Positions 7,852-16,419 of a stretch of 64,000 nucleotides of DNA are shown one piece after another (within the stretch, counting starts at the first letter, position 1; every line of letters starts with the position of its first letter). The notes below the pieces were generated by a model. The model saw only the letters and a program-made list of their open reading frames with translations. It searched no databases and was not told where the DNA came from. Position numbers and translations under genes: made by a program. Origin of the DNA: Pseudozobellia thermophila (GTDB lineage: Bacteria; Bacteroidota; Bacteroidia; Flavobacteriales; Flavobacteriaceae). The stretch lies in the NCBI RefSeq assembly GCF_900141855.1, contig NZ_FQYU01000005.1, forward strand, positions 69,790 through 133,789, in the 5' to 3' direction.

Positions 7852-8481
7852 TTAGTAAAGTTCCAAGGCCTTGGCCTGTTGTAGTAGGTCTACCATATTG
7901 TCGACGTTCAATTTTTTCATCAAACGCGCCTTGTAGGTGCTGACCGTCTTTTCGTTAAGGTTCAAACCGATGGCAACGTCCTTGTTTCGCTTACCACTGG
8001 CCAAAAGTTTTAAAACCTCTACCTCACGGGTCGATAGTTTTCTGAAGAACCTCCTTGGTTTTTGGGTTCCCTCGTCAAAGGCCAACCTTTGTGCAAGTTC
8101 ATTGGTGATGAACATGTTGCCTTCGCTAACTTTTCTCACGGCGGAAATAATGTAGTCGATATCCGAGGCCTTCGATAGGTATCCGAACGCACCGGCCCTT
8201 ATGGTGCTTAGCGCGTAAACATCTTCGGACTGGCCGCTGTACATTAATACCTTGACATCAGGATTTTCCTTTTTCAGTTTCCTTAGGGTGGCAATTCCAT
8301 TGATTTCGGGAATGTCCATTTCCAACATTATCACATCAGGAGTGACTTTCTCCAATTTTTCAAAAAGCTCGGAAGTTGTTGATGCCGTGTCGACTACTTC
8401 AAACCCTGTAGCAGCCTCTAAAACATTTGTAACACCCATTCTGACAATTGGATGATTGTCCGCAATTAGTACTTTGATCAT
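7852..8481 (-). CDS. LuxR/NarL-type response regulator with Glu at the phosphorylation site
   Basis: This 209-residue protein has a receiver domain (1-120) and a LuxR-type helix-turn-helix (about 145-205, LSTREVEVLKLLASGKRNKD and EKTVSTYKARLMKKLNV). The receiver keeps the early acidic residue in IADNHP and the Lys in GYLSKAS. The residue that should accept the phosphate is Glu54, in PDVIMLEMDIPEING; Asp56 sits two places later. Glu there often mimics the phosphorylated state, so it may be constantly active or controlled in another way. No histidine kinase is adjacent. It lies between dnaG and nadE-gldBC, pointing the same way as nadE. Its target is unknown. Confidence 0.93.
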   Translation of the reverse strand: MIKVLIADNHPIVRMGVTNVLEAATGFEVVDTASTTSELFEKLEKVTPDVIMLEMDIPEINGIATLRKLKKENPDVKVLMYSGQSEDVYALSTIRAGAFGYLSKASDIDYIISAVRKVSEGNMFITNELAQRLAFDEGTQKPRRFFRKLSTREVEVLKLLASGKRNKDVAIGLNLNEKTVSTYKARLMKKLNVDNMVDLLQQAKALELY

Positions 8482-8651
8482 TTTGATAGTTTTAGTCTAG
8501 ATGATAAACTTTCGGTTCGGGCGTGAAAAAAAATACTGACACGCAATGTAAGGTTTAAAAATCTAATTTCTTGAACAAAAGTCATATTTTTTTCACAAAA
8601 ACGGCCCGTTTTTTGAATATATTCGTTTATATTACACCTATTTAGGTCAAA

Positions 8652-9443
8652 TTACTGTTTTAACTCAACGGGTATCTCACAAACGGGTATTGGAAGCATT
8701 TTATGCTTGTTGGCCGTATTAAATCGCATAAAGATACGAAATACTTCTTTTTCCCGGCCTGAAAAATCGTTTTCATTCTTTCCTTGGTCGAGCATGGCCA
8801 TGGCCCACTCAAGTTCTGGGTATGAGGCACCTATCTGGTCTTCATCGGTTCTGTCGTCTCCCCACAGACCATCGGTCGGGGCAGCTTTGATGATTTCCTC
8901 GTTAACACCCAAATGCTTGGCTATTTCGTAGACCTCCGTTTTTAAAAGGTCGGCTATGGGGCTGAGGTCGACACCGCCATCCCCGTATTTGGTATAGAAC
9001 CCGACACCAAAATCCTCCACCTTGTTTCCGGTGCCCGCAACGAGGTAGCCGTGTAGGGCGGCAAAGTAGTACAAGGTGGTCATTCGCAACCGGGCGCGGG
9101 TATTGGCCAATGACATAAAACGCTCTTCCTCGTTTTCTACCGGTGGCAGGGCATCGACCAAACTATCGAACACCGGGGTGAGGTTTACGGGCTGTCGTTT
9201 TACCTGGTCGAAGTTGGACTGAAGCCAGTCGATATGCCTCGAAGCGCGATTTACCTGATTCTCGGCCTGGTGGATGGGCATTTCCAGACACAGCAGGTCC
9301 AGGCCTGTCTTTGCACAGAGGGTCGAGGTAACCGCGGAATCTATTCCGCCCGATATGCCGATGACAAAACCCTTGATATTAGCCTTGGTGGCATATGCTT
9401 TTAGCCAATTTACGATATGGTCGGTTACCTTTTCTGTCTGCAT
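8652..9443 (-). CDS. nadE: NadE, NH3-dependent NAD+ synthetase
   Basis: This 263-residue enzyme makes NAD+ from nicotinate adenine dinucleotide, ATP and ammonia. The PP-loop ATP site is GISGGIDSAV near residues 28-37, and the family blocks LANTRARLRM and GTGNKVEDFGVGFYTKYGDGGVD are present. There is no N-terminal glutamine-hydrolysing domain, so it is the short ammonia-dependent form. It is divergent from gldB with 69 bases between the start codons, a short region that must hold both promoters; I see only partial boxes there. Confidence 0.96.
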   Translation of the reverse strand: MQTEKVTDHIVNWLKAYATKANIKGFVIGISGGIDSAVTSTLCAKTGLDLLCLEMPIHQAENQVNRASRHIDWLQSNFDQVKRQPVNLTPVFDSLVDALPPVENEEERFMSLANTRARLRMTTLYYFAALHGYLVAGTGNKVEDFGVGFYTKYGDGGVDLSPIADLLKTEVYEIAKHLGVNEEIIKAAPTDGLWGDDRTDEDQIGASYPELEWAMAMLDQGKNENDFSGREKEVFRIFMRFNTANKHKMLPIPVCEIPVELKQ

Positions 9444-9512
9444 AAGATGTTCTTTGGTTAAGATCGATTAACTTTACCGGTTAAAATTAATGTCTATCGT
9501 CTAATAATTAAA

Positions 9513-10496
9513 ATGTATCGAAGAATTCTTTACGGACAAAGGTTCATTTTTGCGATTTTGCTGAATATCGCCGTGTTTTATGGTTGTAATGATACCGATA
9601 AGGTCGAGCAGGCGGTACAAAGGATAGGGGTCGATTTGAAAATTTCGCGTTTTGATCGCGAATTCGCCGAGGCCTCCCCCTCCGATATTCCCGCACTGAG
9701 AAAAACATATCCCTATTTATTTCCGGCCCAATACCCCGACAGTGTTTGGGTGGCCAAATTGCAAGATACCTTGCAAATAGAGCTTTTGGAAGAGGTTCAA
9801 GGGGTGTTCGCCAATTTCGACGAACAAAGGGAGGGCCTGGAAAACCTGTTCAAACATATCAAATATTACTTTCCCGACTACCAGGTGCCCGAGGTCGTCA
9901 CATTGACCTCCGACGTACAATATGAAAACCGTATTATTCTGACCGACAGTCTGCTGTTGATCGGATTGGACAATTATTTGGGAGCGGAACACGAGTTCTA
10001 CGGAAATATACAGAACTACATAAAGGCGAACCTCGATGAGGCCTACCTGATCAGCGATGTGGCCAGCGCCTTTGCCAAACGGGTGGTGCCCAAGCCCGAA
10101 AATCGTTCCTTCCTCGCCCGTATGGTGTATTACGGCAAGGAACTTTACTTAAAGGATAGGCTTATGCCCGGTTCTCCCGATTATTTGCGAATACACTATT
10201 CGGAAGATGAGCTCGCTTGGGCCGAAGCCAATGAAGTGCCCATTTGGCGCAACTTTATCGAAAGGGAGTATTTGTATAGTACAGACGTAAAGCTGTCCCG
10301 TAGGTTCCTGGATCCGGCACCCTTTTCAAAATTCGGGCTGGAGCTCGACAACGAATCCCCGGGCCGTATAGGTCGCTATATCGGTTGGAGGGTGGTCAGG
10401 GCCTTTATGGACAAGAACGAGGTGACCCTGCAACAAATGTTGAAATTGCCTTCGGACGAAATTTTTAAAAAATCGAACTATAAACCTGCAAAATAA
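9513..10496 (+). CDS. gldB: GldB, gliding motility lipoprotein
   Basis: This 327-residue protein matches GldB, an essential lipoprotein of the flavobacterial gliding machinery that is also needed for type IX secretion-linked motility. The N-terminal hydrophobic stretch ends with Cys25 in AVFYGCND, a loose lipobox. Family blocks include ISRFDREFAE, YPYLFPAQYPDSVW and GRIGRYIGWRVVRAFMDKN. Its stop codon is directly followed by the ATG of gldC, so the two are translated together. Location should be the cell envelope, anchored by lipid. Confidence 0.95.
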   Translation: MYRRILYGQRFIFAILLNIAVFYGCNDTDKVEQAVQRIGVDLKISRFDREFAEASPSDIPALRKTYPYLFPAQYPDSVWVAKLQDTLQIELLEEVQGVFANFDEQREGLENLFKHIKYYFPDYQVPEVVTLTSDVQYENRIILTDSLLLIGLDNYLGAEHEFYGNIQNYIKANLDEAYLISDVASAFAKRVVPKPENRSFLARMVYYGKELYLKDRLMPGSPDYLRIHYSEDELAWAEANEVPIWRNFIEREYLYSTDVKLSRRFLDPAPFSKFGLELDNESPGRIGRYIGWRVVRAFMDKNEVTLQQMLKLPSDEIFKKSNYKPAK

Positions 10497-10832
10497 ATGG
10501 CGAAATTACATACATCGGAGATTACCCTAAGGGTAGGACTGGATGAAAACCGGGTACCCGAAACCTTGTCGTGGTCGGCTGAGGACGGGGGAGTTGACAA
10601 CGAGGAGGCCAAAGCCATGTTGCTTTCGGTCTGGGACAGCAAGAACCGCGAGTCGCTTAAGATAGACCTCTGGACAAAGGATATGCCGGTCGATGAAATG
10701 AAGATCTTTTTTCACCAAACCCTGGTTTCGCTCTCCGATACCTTTATGAAGGCCACCCAAGACGAAAAAATGACGGCCACCATGAGGGATTTCTGCGACT
10801 ACTTCGCAGAGAAGTTGGAATTAAAGAAATAG
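10497..10832 (+). CDS. gldC: GldC, gliding motility protein
   Basis: This 111-residue protein has no signal peptide or membrane helix and should be cytoplasmic. GldC increases the efficiency of gliding in Flavobacterium and is always beside gldB, as here, where no base separates the two genes. The start TSEITLRVGLDENRVPETLSW and the block KIFFHQTLVSLSDTFMKATQDEKMTATM are typical. The biochemical role is not known. It faces a convergent cupin gene. Confidence 0.95.
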   Translation: MAKLHTSEITLRVGLDENRVPETLSWSAEDGGVDNEEAKAMLLSVWDSKNRESLKIDLWTKDMPVDEMKIFFHQTLVSLSDTFMKATQDEKMTATMRDFCDYFAEKLELKK

Positions 10833-10874
10833 GGAAGGTAACCTATAAATCCTTCATCGGTCTTTGCAAGGCAA

Positions 10875-11249
10875 CTACCCCATCCCGGCCATCTTTTTAC
10901 CGACATGGGCAATCACTTCGTTGAACTCCCTTGAGGGACTAAAATCGATCATCTTTACGTCTTCGACCACAATGGCGGTATGCCCCGCGGGCCAATAGAA
11001 GACTTCCCCGGCACTTACGGTTTCTTCCTGGCCATCGTCGTATACGGCCTTAATCCTGCCTTCGATGACATAGCCCCAATGCGGGCAATGGCAGCTGTCG
11101 TTGCTTAAACCCTGCAACAAGGGGGTAAAGTCGGTGCCCTTGGGCAGTTCGTTGAAACATACGGTCATGCCGCCGTAATTGGGCAGGGCACGCATCACGG
11201 TACCCGGGGCCTCCATGGTAACGGGAATGTCTATTTTGTTGATTTTCAA
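10875..11249 (-). CDS. Small single-domain cupin
   Basis: This 124-residue protein is one cupin barrel. The first cupin motif is seen around HCPHWGYVIEGR and the second around GEVFYWPAGHTAIV; His residues in both could hold a metal. Substrate is unknown; members of this group include enzymes and small-molecule sensors. The start is TTG at 11249. It lies 85 bases after the FAD oxidase gene in the same direction, so the two probably form an operon, and the AraC-type gene upstream may control both. Confidence 0.85.
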   Translation of the reverse strand: MKINKIDIPVTMEAPGTVMRALPNYGGMTVCFNELPKGTDFTPLLQGLSNDSCHCPHWGYVIEGRIKAVYDDGQEETVSAGEVFYWPAGHTAIVVEDVKMIDFSPSREFNEVIAHVGKKMAGMG

Positions 11250-11334
11250 GTCGATTTGTTTTTAGGTTCAAAAAGTGCAGGACCCTTTTCGAGTTTTATA
11301 TCGGATAAAAAGGGAGGGCGATAGGGCCGACAGA

Positions 11335-12711
11335 TCAACGGGCTGGTACGATATTCTGGTTGATATGAAAGAAATTATCCGGATCGTATTGTTTCTTGAC
11401 CTTGGTCAACCGTTCGTAATTGCCCTTGTAGCCCGCCTTGATACGTTCCTGGCCTTCCTCCATCATAAAGTTGACGTAGGCCCCGCCTCCTGCGGCATGG
11501 GGTTTCATGCCCTCATAATAGTCTTTGCACCATTTGGTGATCTTGTCGGCATCGGTCGGTTCTGGGGATACGCCTACGATTACCTGTGCCCAACGCGCGC
11601 CTCGGTTGGCCCAAGCCGTGTCTTCCCGGGATACCTCGTGTACTTTTCCGTCAATGGGGTAGAGGTGCATGGTCGAACGTACGGAAGGGGTATTCGAACC
11701 GTGTTTTATGTTTTCTTGGATGCACCCATCCGTAAGTTCGTTGATGTAATGGGCTCTCCAATACCATTGCATTCCGCTCGGATAGAGTCCGTCGAAAAGA
11801 CCGTTGAGGGCGGGCATCGGCATTTCGCCGACAAAGTCGAGAATGGGCGGGCCGAATTCACGGATGGGCCTGAAAACCTCTTCCGCTTTTTCCATGGGCC
11901 CCGTGTAGCACCATACCACACCACAGACCCTTTTCATGTGCAGGTGTTCGGGAAACGGATCGCCGGGAGGTACGATCAAGAAGGCGAAAAAGCCATAGAG
12001 GTCGTCCGAAGCGTTTTTGAGCATAGTGTCATAGAATTTCATGGCGTCCTCCGCCTTTTCCACTGGCCAGAACATGGGGCCGCCATAGATGTTTTTTATG
12101 GGAATCAAATTAAAGGTGAAGGATACGACGACCCCAAAGTTGCCCCCGCCACCGCGCAAGGCCCAAAAAAGATCGGGATTGTCCGACGCGCTGGCGGTAA
12201 CCGTTTCACCCGTGGCCAGCACTACTTCCGCTTCCAGTAGGTTGTCTATGGTCAAACCGCCCTTTCGGCTTAAATAGCCCATTCCGCCGCCTAGGGTCAG
12301 TCCCGCCACCCCAGTTGTTCCAATGATGCCACTGGGCAGGGCCAGACCGTATTCGTGGGTGGCCTTGTCTACTTCGGCCAGGGTCCTTCCCGGTTGTATT
12401 TTAGCGGTCTTGTTGTCCGCATTTATTTCGATGGCCTTCATTTCCGAAAGGTCGATGACCAATCCATCGTTGACCAAAGCCAATCCGGCACCGTTATGCC
12501 CCCCGCTTTTTATCGAGACCTCCAAACCATTTTCCCTGGCAAAATTAACGGCTGCGACCACATCCTCCCTATCCTTGCATTTTACGATAATACTTGGGCG
12601 CTTATCGATCATCGCGTTGTAAATGCTACGGGCCTCGTCGTAATTTTTGTGTTGGGGCAGGATGATTTCGCCTTTTACCCGACTCTCCAATTCCTTGATC
12701 TTTGTTTCCAT
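11335..12711 (-). CDS. FAD-linked oxidase of the berberine bridge (PCMH/BBE) type
   Basis: This 458-residue flavoprotein has an FAD-binding PCMH domain (about 35-205) and a C-terminal BBE segment ending YDPDNFFHINQNIVP. His72 in SGGHNG is the usual site of covalent attachment to the FAD 8-alpha carbon. The second attachment Cys found in two-bond members is Ile130 here (SGIIGTTGVAG), so one covalent link is expected. Related enzymes oxidise sugars, alcohols or aromatic compounds; the substrate here cannot be read from the sequence. It has no signal peptide. It is followed by the cupin gene and preceded by a promoter and repeats at 12861-12927. Confidence 0.92.
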   Translation of the reverse strand: METKIKELESRVKGEIILPQHKNYDEARSIYNAMIDKRPSIIVKCKDREDVVAAVNFARENGLEVSIKSGGHNGAGLALVNDGLVIDLSEMKAIEINADNKTAKIQPGRTLAEVDKATHEYGLALPSGIIGTTGVAGLTLGGGMGYLSRKGGLTIDNLLEAEVVLATGETVTASASDNPDLFWALRGGGGNFGVVVSFTFNLIPIKNIYGGPMFWPVEKAEDAMKFYDTMLKNASDDLYGFFAFLIVPPGDPFPEHLHMKRVCGVVWCYTGPMEKAEEVFRPIREFGPPILDFVGEMPMPALNGLFDGLYPSGMQWYWRAHYINELTDGCIQENIKHGSNTPSVRSTMHLYPIDGKVHEVSREDTAWANRGARWAQVIVGVSPEPTDADKITKWCKDYYEGMKPHAAGGGAYVNFMMEEGQERIKAGYKGNYERLTKVKKQYDPDNFFHINQNIVPAR

Positions 12712-12860
12712 TTTGTGTGATGTATTTGTTAAGGCCGGACGGTTTTGCTACCGGCCCGTATATTCGGTCAAAATGTATTTCGTTCGGGGGAGAGGACGAC
12801 GGATACGGACAGGGGGAAGCTAAGTTTTTGATAATCGTTTGTCCTGCTGCAATACGGTCT

Positions 12861-12868
12861 CAAAGTTA
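12861..12868 (-). promoter_or_regulatory. Candidate -7 box for the FAD oxidase-cupin operon
   Basis: TAACTTTG on the minus strand matches TAnnTTTG exactly. The nearest TTG is 15 bases upstream, slightly short of the usual 17-23. A transcript from here would have a leader of about 140 bases. Confidence 0.45.
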
Positions 12869-12899
12869 CTATGGAAAAAAACTCAAAAATGTAACAGCG

Positions 12900-12927
12900 G
12901 GATCAAAGGCTGAAACAATTGGATCAA
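12900..12927 (-). promoter_or_regulatory. Direct repeats 21 bases apart, candidate AraC-type operator
   Basis: GGATCAA occurs at 12900-12906 and again at 12921-12927, each followed by an A/G run. The 21-base step is two helical turns, the spacing AraC-type dimers favour. The pair lies just upstream of the -7 box at 12861 and between the AraC-type gene and its likely target operon. Confidence 0.4.
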
Positions 12928-12978
12928 GGATGTACTTTTTTAATCGGAAGACGGAACAAAAGGTCCATCCCAAAACGT

Positions 12979-14061
12979 TTAGGCGCTGGCGGAGGAAATT
13001 TTGGCGTAGGATGTCGGCAGTACGTCATACCGGTTTCTAAAGACCCTTGTAAAATAGGTGGGACTATTAAAACCGAGGTCATAGGCAATTTCAGCTACGG
13101 TCCGTTGTTTGCATTTTAGGGCCTTGAGCGATTTTCTAAGCCGGAGTTCCCTGATCATCGTATTGGGCGACATTCCGGTAAGTAACTTTATCTTTCTATA
13201 GGTCTGGGCCTTGCTCAGCCCCAATAAGGGGCCCAGTCCATCACTTTTAAAACTGGGATTGTTCAGTTCGCTTTCCAAAATCCGTGACAGTTTCTCACAG
13301 AACAAAAAATCGGTGGCGTTTACGATCTTGACATGGGCGTGATTGATCTTAGGGGTGTTCGATTCCTTATGGGAAAGGGCTTCGGTAATCGCATCCAAAT
13401 AAACCACCTTGCTCAACCCGATCCAACAGAGGGTGCGTACCCTTTTTTTTGTTTCCTCGAACAGGTCGGTCCCGCTGTCATCTACCGGATTGCCACTGAC
13501 GAGGGCCAATCGGTATTCAAAATTGTCCGGAACGCTTTGCAATAAGTTGGCGATGGCCATTGCGGCTATAATGGCATCGGAAGCCAGCAGAAATGAAGCC
13601 ATCGTTTCATCGTTGTGGGGCTGACGTACGATTTTTCCGTGGAATTTTTCAATCAAGTTTCTTGTTTCCCTTATATAGTGCTGGTAGTTTCCCGAAAAGT
13701 CGGAAGTGCTTATCAGTAGAATGGTTCGAAAACCAGGGTCAAGTTGGCCGTCGGCCGTATAGGCCAAATCGTTTTTTTGGGTACTGCCATGGGACATGAA
13801 AATATTGTACTCGTCGTCGGATACCTCGATGATATTGCACGCCGTCATGCCATGGGATTCTTCATGTGTCTTGTGGCAGGCTTCCTTATTGGGGCCTTCC
13901 ATGAGGCAAAATACCATTTTGTCTTCTTCGTTGACCCAATACTTTCGTTGTATTACCCCAAAACGCTCCTGTACGGAAAGGTCCCTCAAGTGGGCCTGAA
14001 TAACGTCCTCGACCGTAAAATCATCGGAATCAACTTGGTGTACATCCATGTATAGCGGCAT
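12979..14061 (-). CDS. Three-domain regulator: DUF4242, cyclase-like domain, AraC-type DNA binding
   Basis: This 360-residue protein joins three parts. Residues 1 to about 90 (MPLYMDVHQVDSDDFTVEDV and the later CLMEGPNKEACHKTHEESHG) resemble DUF4242, a ferredoxin-like fold that binds nickel in a studied member. Residues about 105-220 resemble a class III nucleotide cyclase homology domain (YIRETRNLIEKFHGKIVRQ) without clear catalytic acidic pairs, so likely a sensor. Residues about 255-355 are an AraC helix-turn-helix (GLSKAQTYRKIKLLTGMSP, VAEIAYDLGFNSPTYFTRVF). It is upstream of the FAD oxidase and cupin genes and in the same direction, with candidate operator repeats between. The first two domain calls are from memory of the families. 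Confidence 0.85.
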   Translation of the reverse strand: MPLYMDVHQVDSDDFTVEDVIQAHLRDLSVQERFGVIQRKYWVNEEDKMVFCLMEGPNKEACHKTHEESHGMTACNIIEVSDDEYNIFMSHGSTQKNDLAYTADGQLDPGFRTILLISTSDFSGNYQHYIRETRNLIEKFHGKIVRQPHNDETMASFLLASDAIIAAMAIANLLQSVPDNFEYRLALVSGNPVDDSGTDLFEETKKRVRTLCWIGLSKVVYLDAITEALSHKESNTPKINHAHVKIVNATDFLFCEKLSRILESELNNPSFKSDGLGPLLGLSKAQTYRKIKLLTGMSPNTMIRELRLRKSLKALKCKQRTVAEIAYDLGFNSPTYFTRVFRNRYDVLPTSYAKISSASA

Positions 14062-14436
14062 AATCCTGGGTGTTAAAATTTAGAATACATCAGTGCCAAT
14101 ACCCCTAAATGCTTGATCTTGGGGTTTGGGCCCTATGTTGGGCCTCGGTCTTTGCTACGATAGGGGGAGCCCATGGAGGTCGGCATGGGATAAAAAACCA
14201 ACTTATATATAATTCGAAGGGAATAGTATAAATATACGAATTACATGAACGTAAAATCGGACTTTTGGTTCAAATTATGCTATAAATAGGTCATAACCAT
14301 CCTTTTTAGGGGAGGCGCGACTGGTTTTTGGAGGGCATTATCGGGAATCACAGGGTAAAGGAATGCGGACAGCCGCCATTTCGAAGACCGATCGATACTC
14401 TCCGGGATACGGACTTTTGCCTATAAAGGGGTTCGT
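14062..14436. other. Intergenic region upstream of the AraC-type gene
   Basis: No gene seen in these 375 bases. TAATTCG at 14210-14216 and CGAATTA at 14237-14243 form an inverted repeat around an AT-rich 20-base centre, a possible operator about 150 bases before the AraC-type start. Nothing else stands out. Confidence 0.5.
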
Positions 14437-15150
14437 TCAATTGGCCATGGGCACTTCCATCAACAACACCTTACTGGCTTCCTTAAACGTAAAATCGACC
14501 GTATCGGTATCCCATACCCCAAGGCCGTCCCTTCGGCCCAAGTTTACCTCGTCCACGGTTAGTTCCCCCTCGAGCACGAAAACGTACAGGCCGTTCGAAG
14601 CATCCTTAAAACGGTAGCTGCCTGTTCGGCCTTTTTCGAAATTCCCCAGGTGGAACCAGGCGTTTTGATGGATCCACACCCCGCTATCATCGCTATGGGG
14701 CGAAACGATTTGATGGAATCGGTTGGCCAGGTCGGCCTCCTTAAGGCTGATCTGGTCGTATCTCGGCTCTGCGTTGGCCTTATTGGGCAATACCCAAATC
14801 TGGAGAAATTTTACCTTTTTGTCGCTATTTTTGTTTTTCTCACTGTGTTGGATGCCCGACCCCGCACTCATCACTTGAACATCCCCCTGTTTAATTACCG
14901 TGGTATTGCCCATACTATCCTTGTGTTCAAGGTCGCCTTCCAAGGGTATGGAGATAATCTCCATATTGCTATGGCCGTGCGTGGCGAAACCCATTCCTGC
15001 CGAGACCTCGTCGTCGTTGAGAACGCGCAACACCCCGAAGCCCATCCGTTCCGGGTCGTGGTAGTTGGCAAAACTAAAGGTGTGGTAGGTGTTCAGCCAG
15101 CCGTGGTCGGCATGTCCGCGTGTTTCCGATCGATGTATTGTCGTTTTCAT
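14437..15150 (-). CDS. Pirin family protein, YhhW type (quercetin 2,3-dioxygenase-like)
   Basis: This 237-residue protein is a two-cupin pirin close to E. coli YhhW, which can open quercetin with oxygen. The four metal ligands are all present: His58 and His60 (THGHSNME), His102 and Glu104 (GIQHSEKN). The natural substrate is uncertain. It is followed on the same strand, in map order to the right, by a small acetyltransferase gene and a second, different pirin, so both pirin subfamilies sit within 2 kb. Confidence 0.93.
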   Translation of the reverse strand: MKTTIHRSETRGHADHGWLNTYHTFSFANYHDPERMGFGVLRVLNDDEVSAGMGFATHGHSNMEIISIPLEGDLEHKDSMGNTTVIKQGDVQVMSAGSGIQHSEKNKNSDKKVKFLQIWVLPNKANAEPRYDQISLKEADLANRFHQIVSPHSDDSGVWIHQNAWFHLGNFEKGRTGSYRFKDASNGLYVFVLEGELTVDEVNLGRRDGLGVWDTDTVDFTFKEASKVLLMEVPMAN

Positions 15151-15185
15151 TTTAGGGTATATTTTGGGTTAAAATGCCGCTAGGC

Positions 15186-15461
15186 TTAAAGTACATCCCG
15201 TATTTCGGGCGTTCTCTCGAATACACTGGCCGCATAGGAACATAGGGGCAGGATCTTTTTTTTATGCTCACGGGCATAGGCAACGGCCTCCATAAGCATT
15301 TTTTTGGCAGCGCCTTTGCCCCTTAGGGCTTCGGCAACCTCGGTATGCTCGATGACCAATTTGTCCCCTTTCCATACATAGATCATTTCGGCTGCCCGTT
15401 CGCCCTCGTGTTCGATGTAAAAGCTTCCTTTTTTGCCATTGTCCTGTTGATCGATTTTCAT
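15186..15461 (-). CDS. Small GNAT-type N-acetyltransferase (YjdJ-like)
   Basis: This 91-residue protein is of the short, one-domain GNAT group. It begins with ENGKKGSFYIEHEGERAAEMIY-type strands, has VIEHTEVAEALRGKGAAKKM as the acetyl-CoA pyrophosphate loop (RGKGAAKK), and ends with the LPLCSYAASVFER block usual in this group. The substrate is unknown. It lies between two pirin genes, 17 bases after the upstream pirin, and is likely co-transcribed with them. Confidence 0.9.
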   Translation of the reverse strand: MKIDQQDNGKKGSFYIEHEGERAAEMIYVWKGDKLVIEHTEVAEALRGKGAAKKMLMEAVAYAREHKKKILPLCSYAASVFERTPEIRDVL

Positions 15462-15478
15462 AGGTGATGTTTTAAAGG

Positions 15479-16357
15479 TTAATCTTCCAAATATCCAAAT
15501 TTACCCAGATTGAAGTCTTCTATGGCCTGTGCCAACTCTTCCCTGGTGTTCATTACGAAGGGCCCTTGGGCGGCAATGGGCTCATTGATGGGCTCGCCGC
15601 TCAGTATCAATACCACTGCCTCGCGATCGGCCTTTATATGAAAAGATTCGCCTTCGTTTTCAAAAAGTACAAAATGGTCGGTAGGGGCCTTTTCTTCCCC
15701 GTTGACCGTAACTTCCCCCTCAATGACCAACAATGCGGTATTGTAATGGGCGGGAAATGCGAAATCGGCGGTCGCGTCTTGGGCCAGTTTGGCATTGAAC
15801 AGGTGCATGGGGGTAAAGGTCGAAGCCGCACCCCGAACATCTTTATACTGCCCGGCGATTACCTCGATCCTTCCGGCATTGTCGGGCAAGGTATGGGCAT
15901 TGATGTCCTTGGGGTCCAAGGCCTGATACTTTGGGGCGGTCATTTTGTATTTGGCGGGAAGGTTCACCCACAACTGGACCATTTGAAAGTCGCCCCCGGT
16001 CTTTGAAAACCCCTCTTCGTGATATTCTTTGTGGAGTACCCCCGAAGCGGCGGTCATCCATTGCACGCCCCCTTCGCCGATTATACCCCCGCCTCCGGCA
16101 CTGTCGTGATGGGCTACCCGCCCCTTGTAGGCAATGGTAACGGTCTCAAAACCGCGATGGGGGTGTACGCCTACGCCCTTGGGCTTCTCCGATGGGGGAA
16201 AATGGAATTTTGAATTGTAGTCCAAAAGAATGAAGGGACTCATTCGTTCCATGGTCAAACGGAAACTGCTGGGAATAAAATTATGTACCCGAAAACCATC
16301 TCCTACAAAATGGGGCGGTCTTGGGGGTACCACAAGTTCTATTTTTTTAACGTCCAT
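15479..16357 (-). CDS. Pirin family protein, second type
   Basis: This 292-residue two-cupin protein is a classic pirin. The iron ligands are His65 and His67 (GVHPHRGFE) and His109 and Glu111 (VLHKEYHEE). The C-terminal cupin is also complete and ends with an extra helical tail (MNTREELAQAIEDFNLGKFG). Bacterial pirins act as dioxygenases or as redox-dependent binding partners; the role here is not known. It is the first gene of a likely three-gene unit with the small acetyltransferase and the YhhW-type pirin. Confidence 0.93.
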   Translation of the reverse strand: MDVKKIELVVPPRPPHFVGDGFRVHNFIPSSFRLTMERMSPFILLDYNSKFHFPPSEKPKGVGVHPHRGFETVTIAYKGRVAHHDSAGGGGIIGEGGVQWMTAASGVLHKEYHEEGFSKTGGDFQMVQLWVNLPAKYKMTAPKYQALDPKDINAHTLPDNAGRIEVIAGQYKDVRGAASTFTPMHLFNAKLAQDATADFAFPAHYNTALLVIEGEVTVNGEEKAPTDHFVLFENEGESFHIKADREAVVLILSGEPINEPIAAQGPFVMNTREELAQAIEDFNLGKFGYLED

Positions 16358-16379
16358 AATCGTTGTGTTTTGTTTCCGT

Positions 16380-16387
16380 CAAAAATA
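16380..16387 (-). promoter_or_regulatory. Candidate -7 box before the pirin unit
   Basis: TATTTTTG on the minus strand fits TAnnTTTG and lies 23 bases before the pirin ATG at 16357. No clear TTG element is seen at the expected distance. Confidence 0.4.
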
Positions 16388-16419
16388 GTATGCCCATAGC
16401 ACCGGCGCATTGATGTATG

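Noticed and set aside
11275-12240. Open frame of 321 residues opposite the FAD oxidase
   Set aside because: The oxidase is certain on the other strand, and the antisense translation has no domain.
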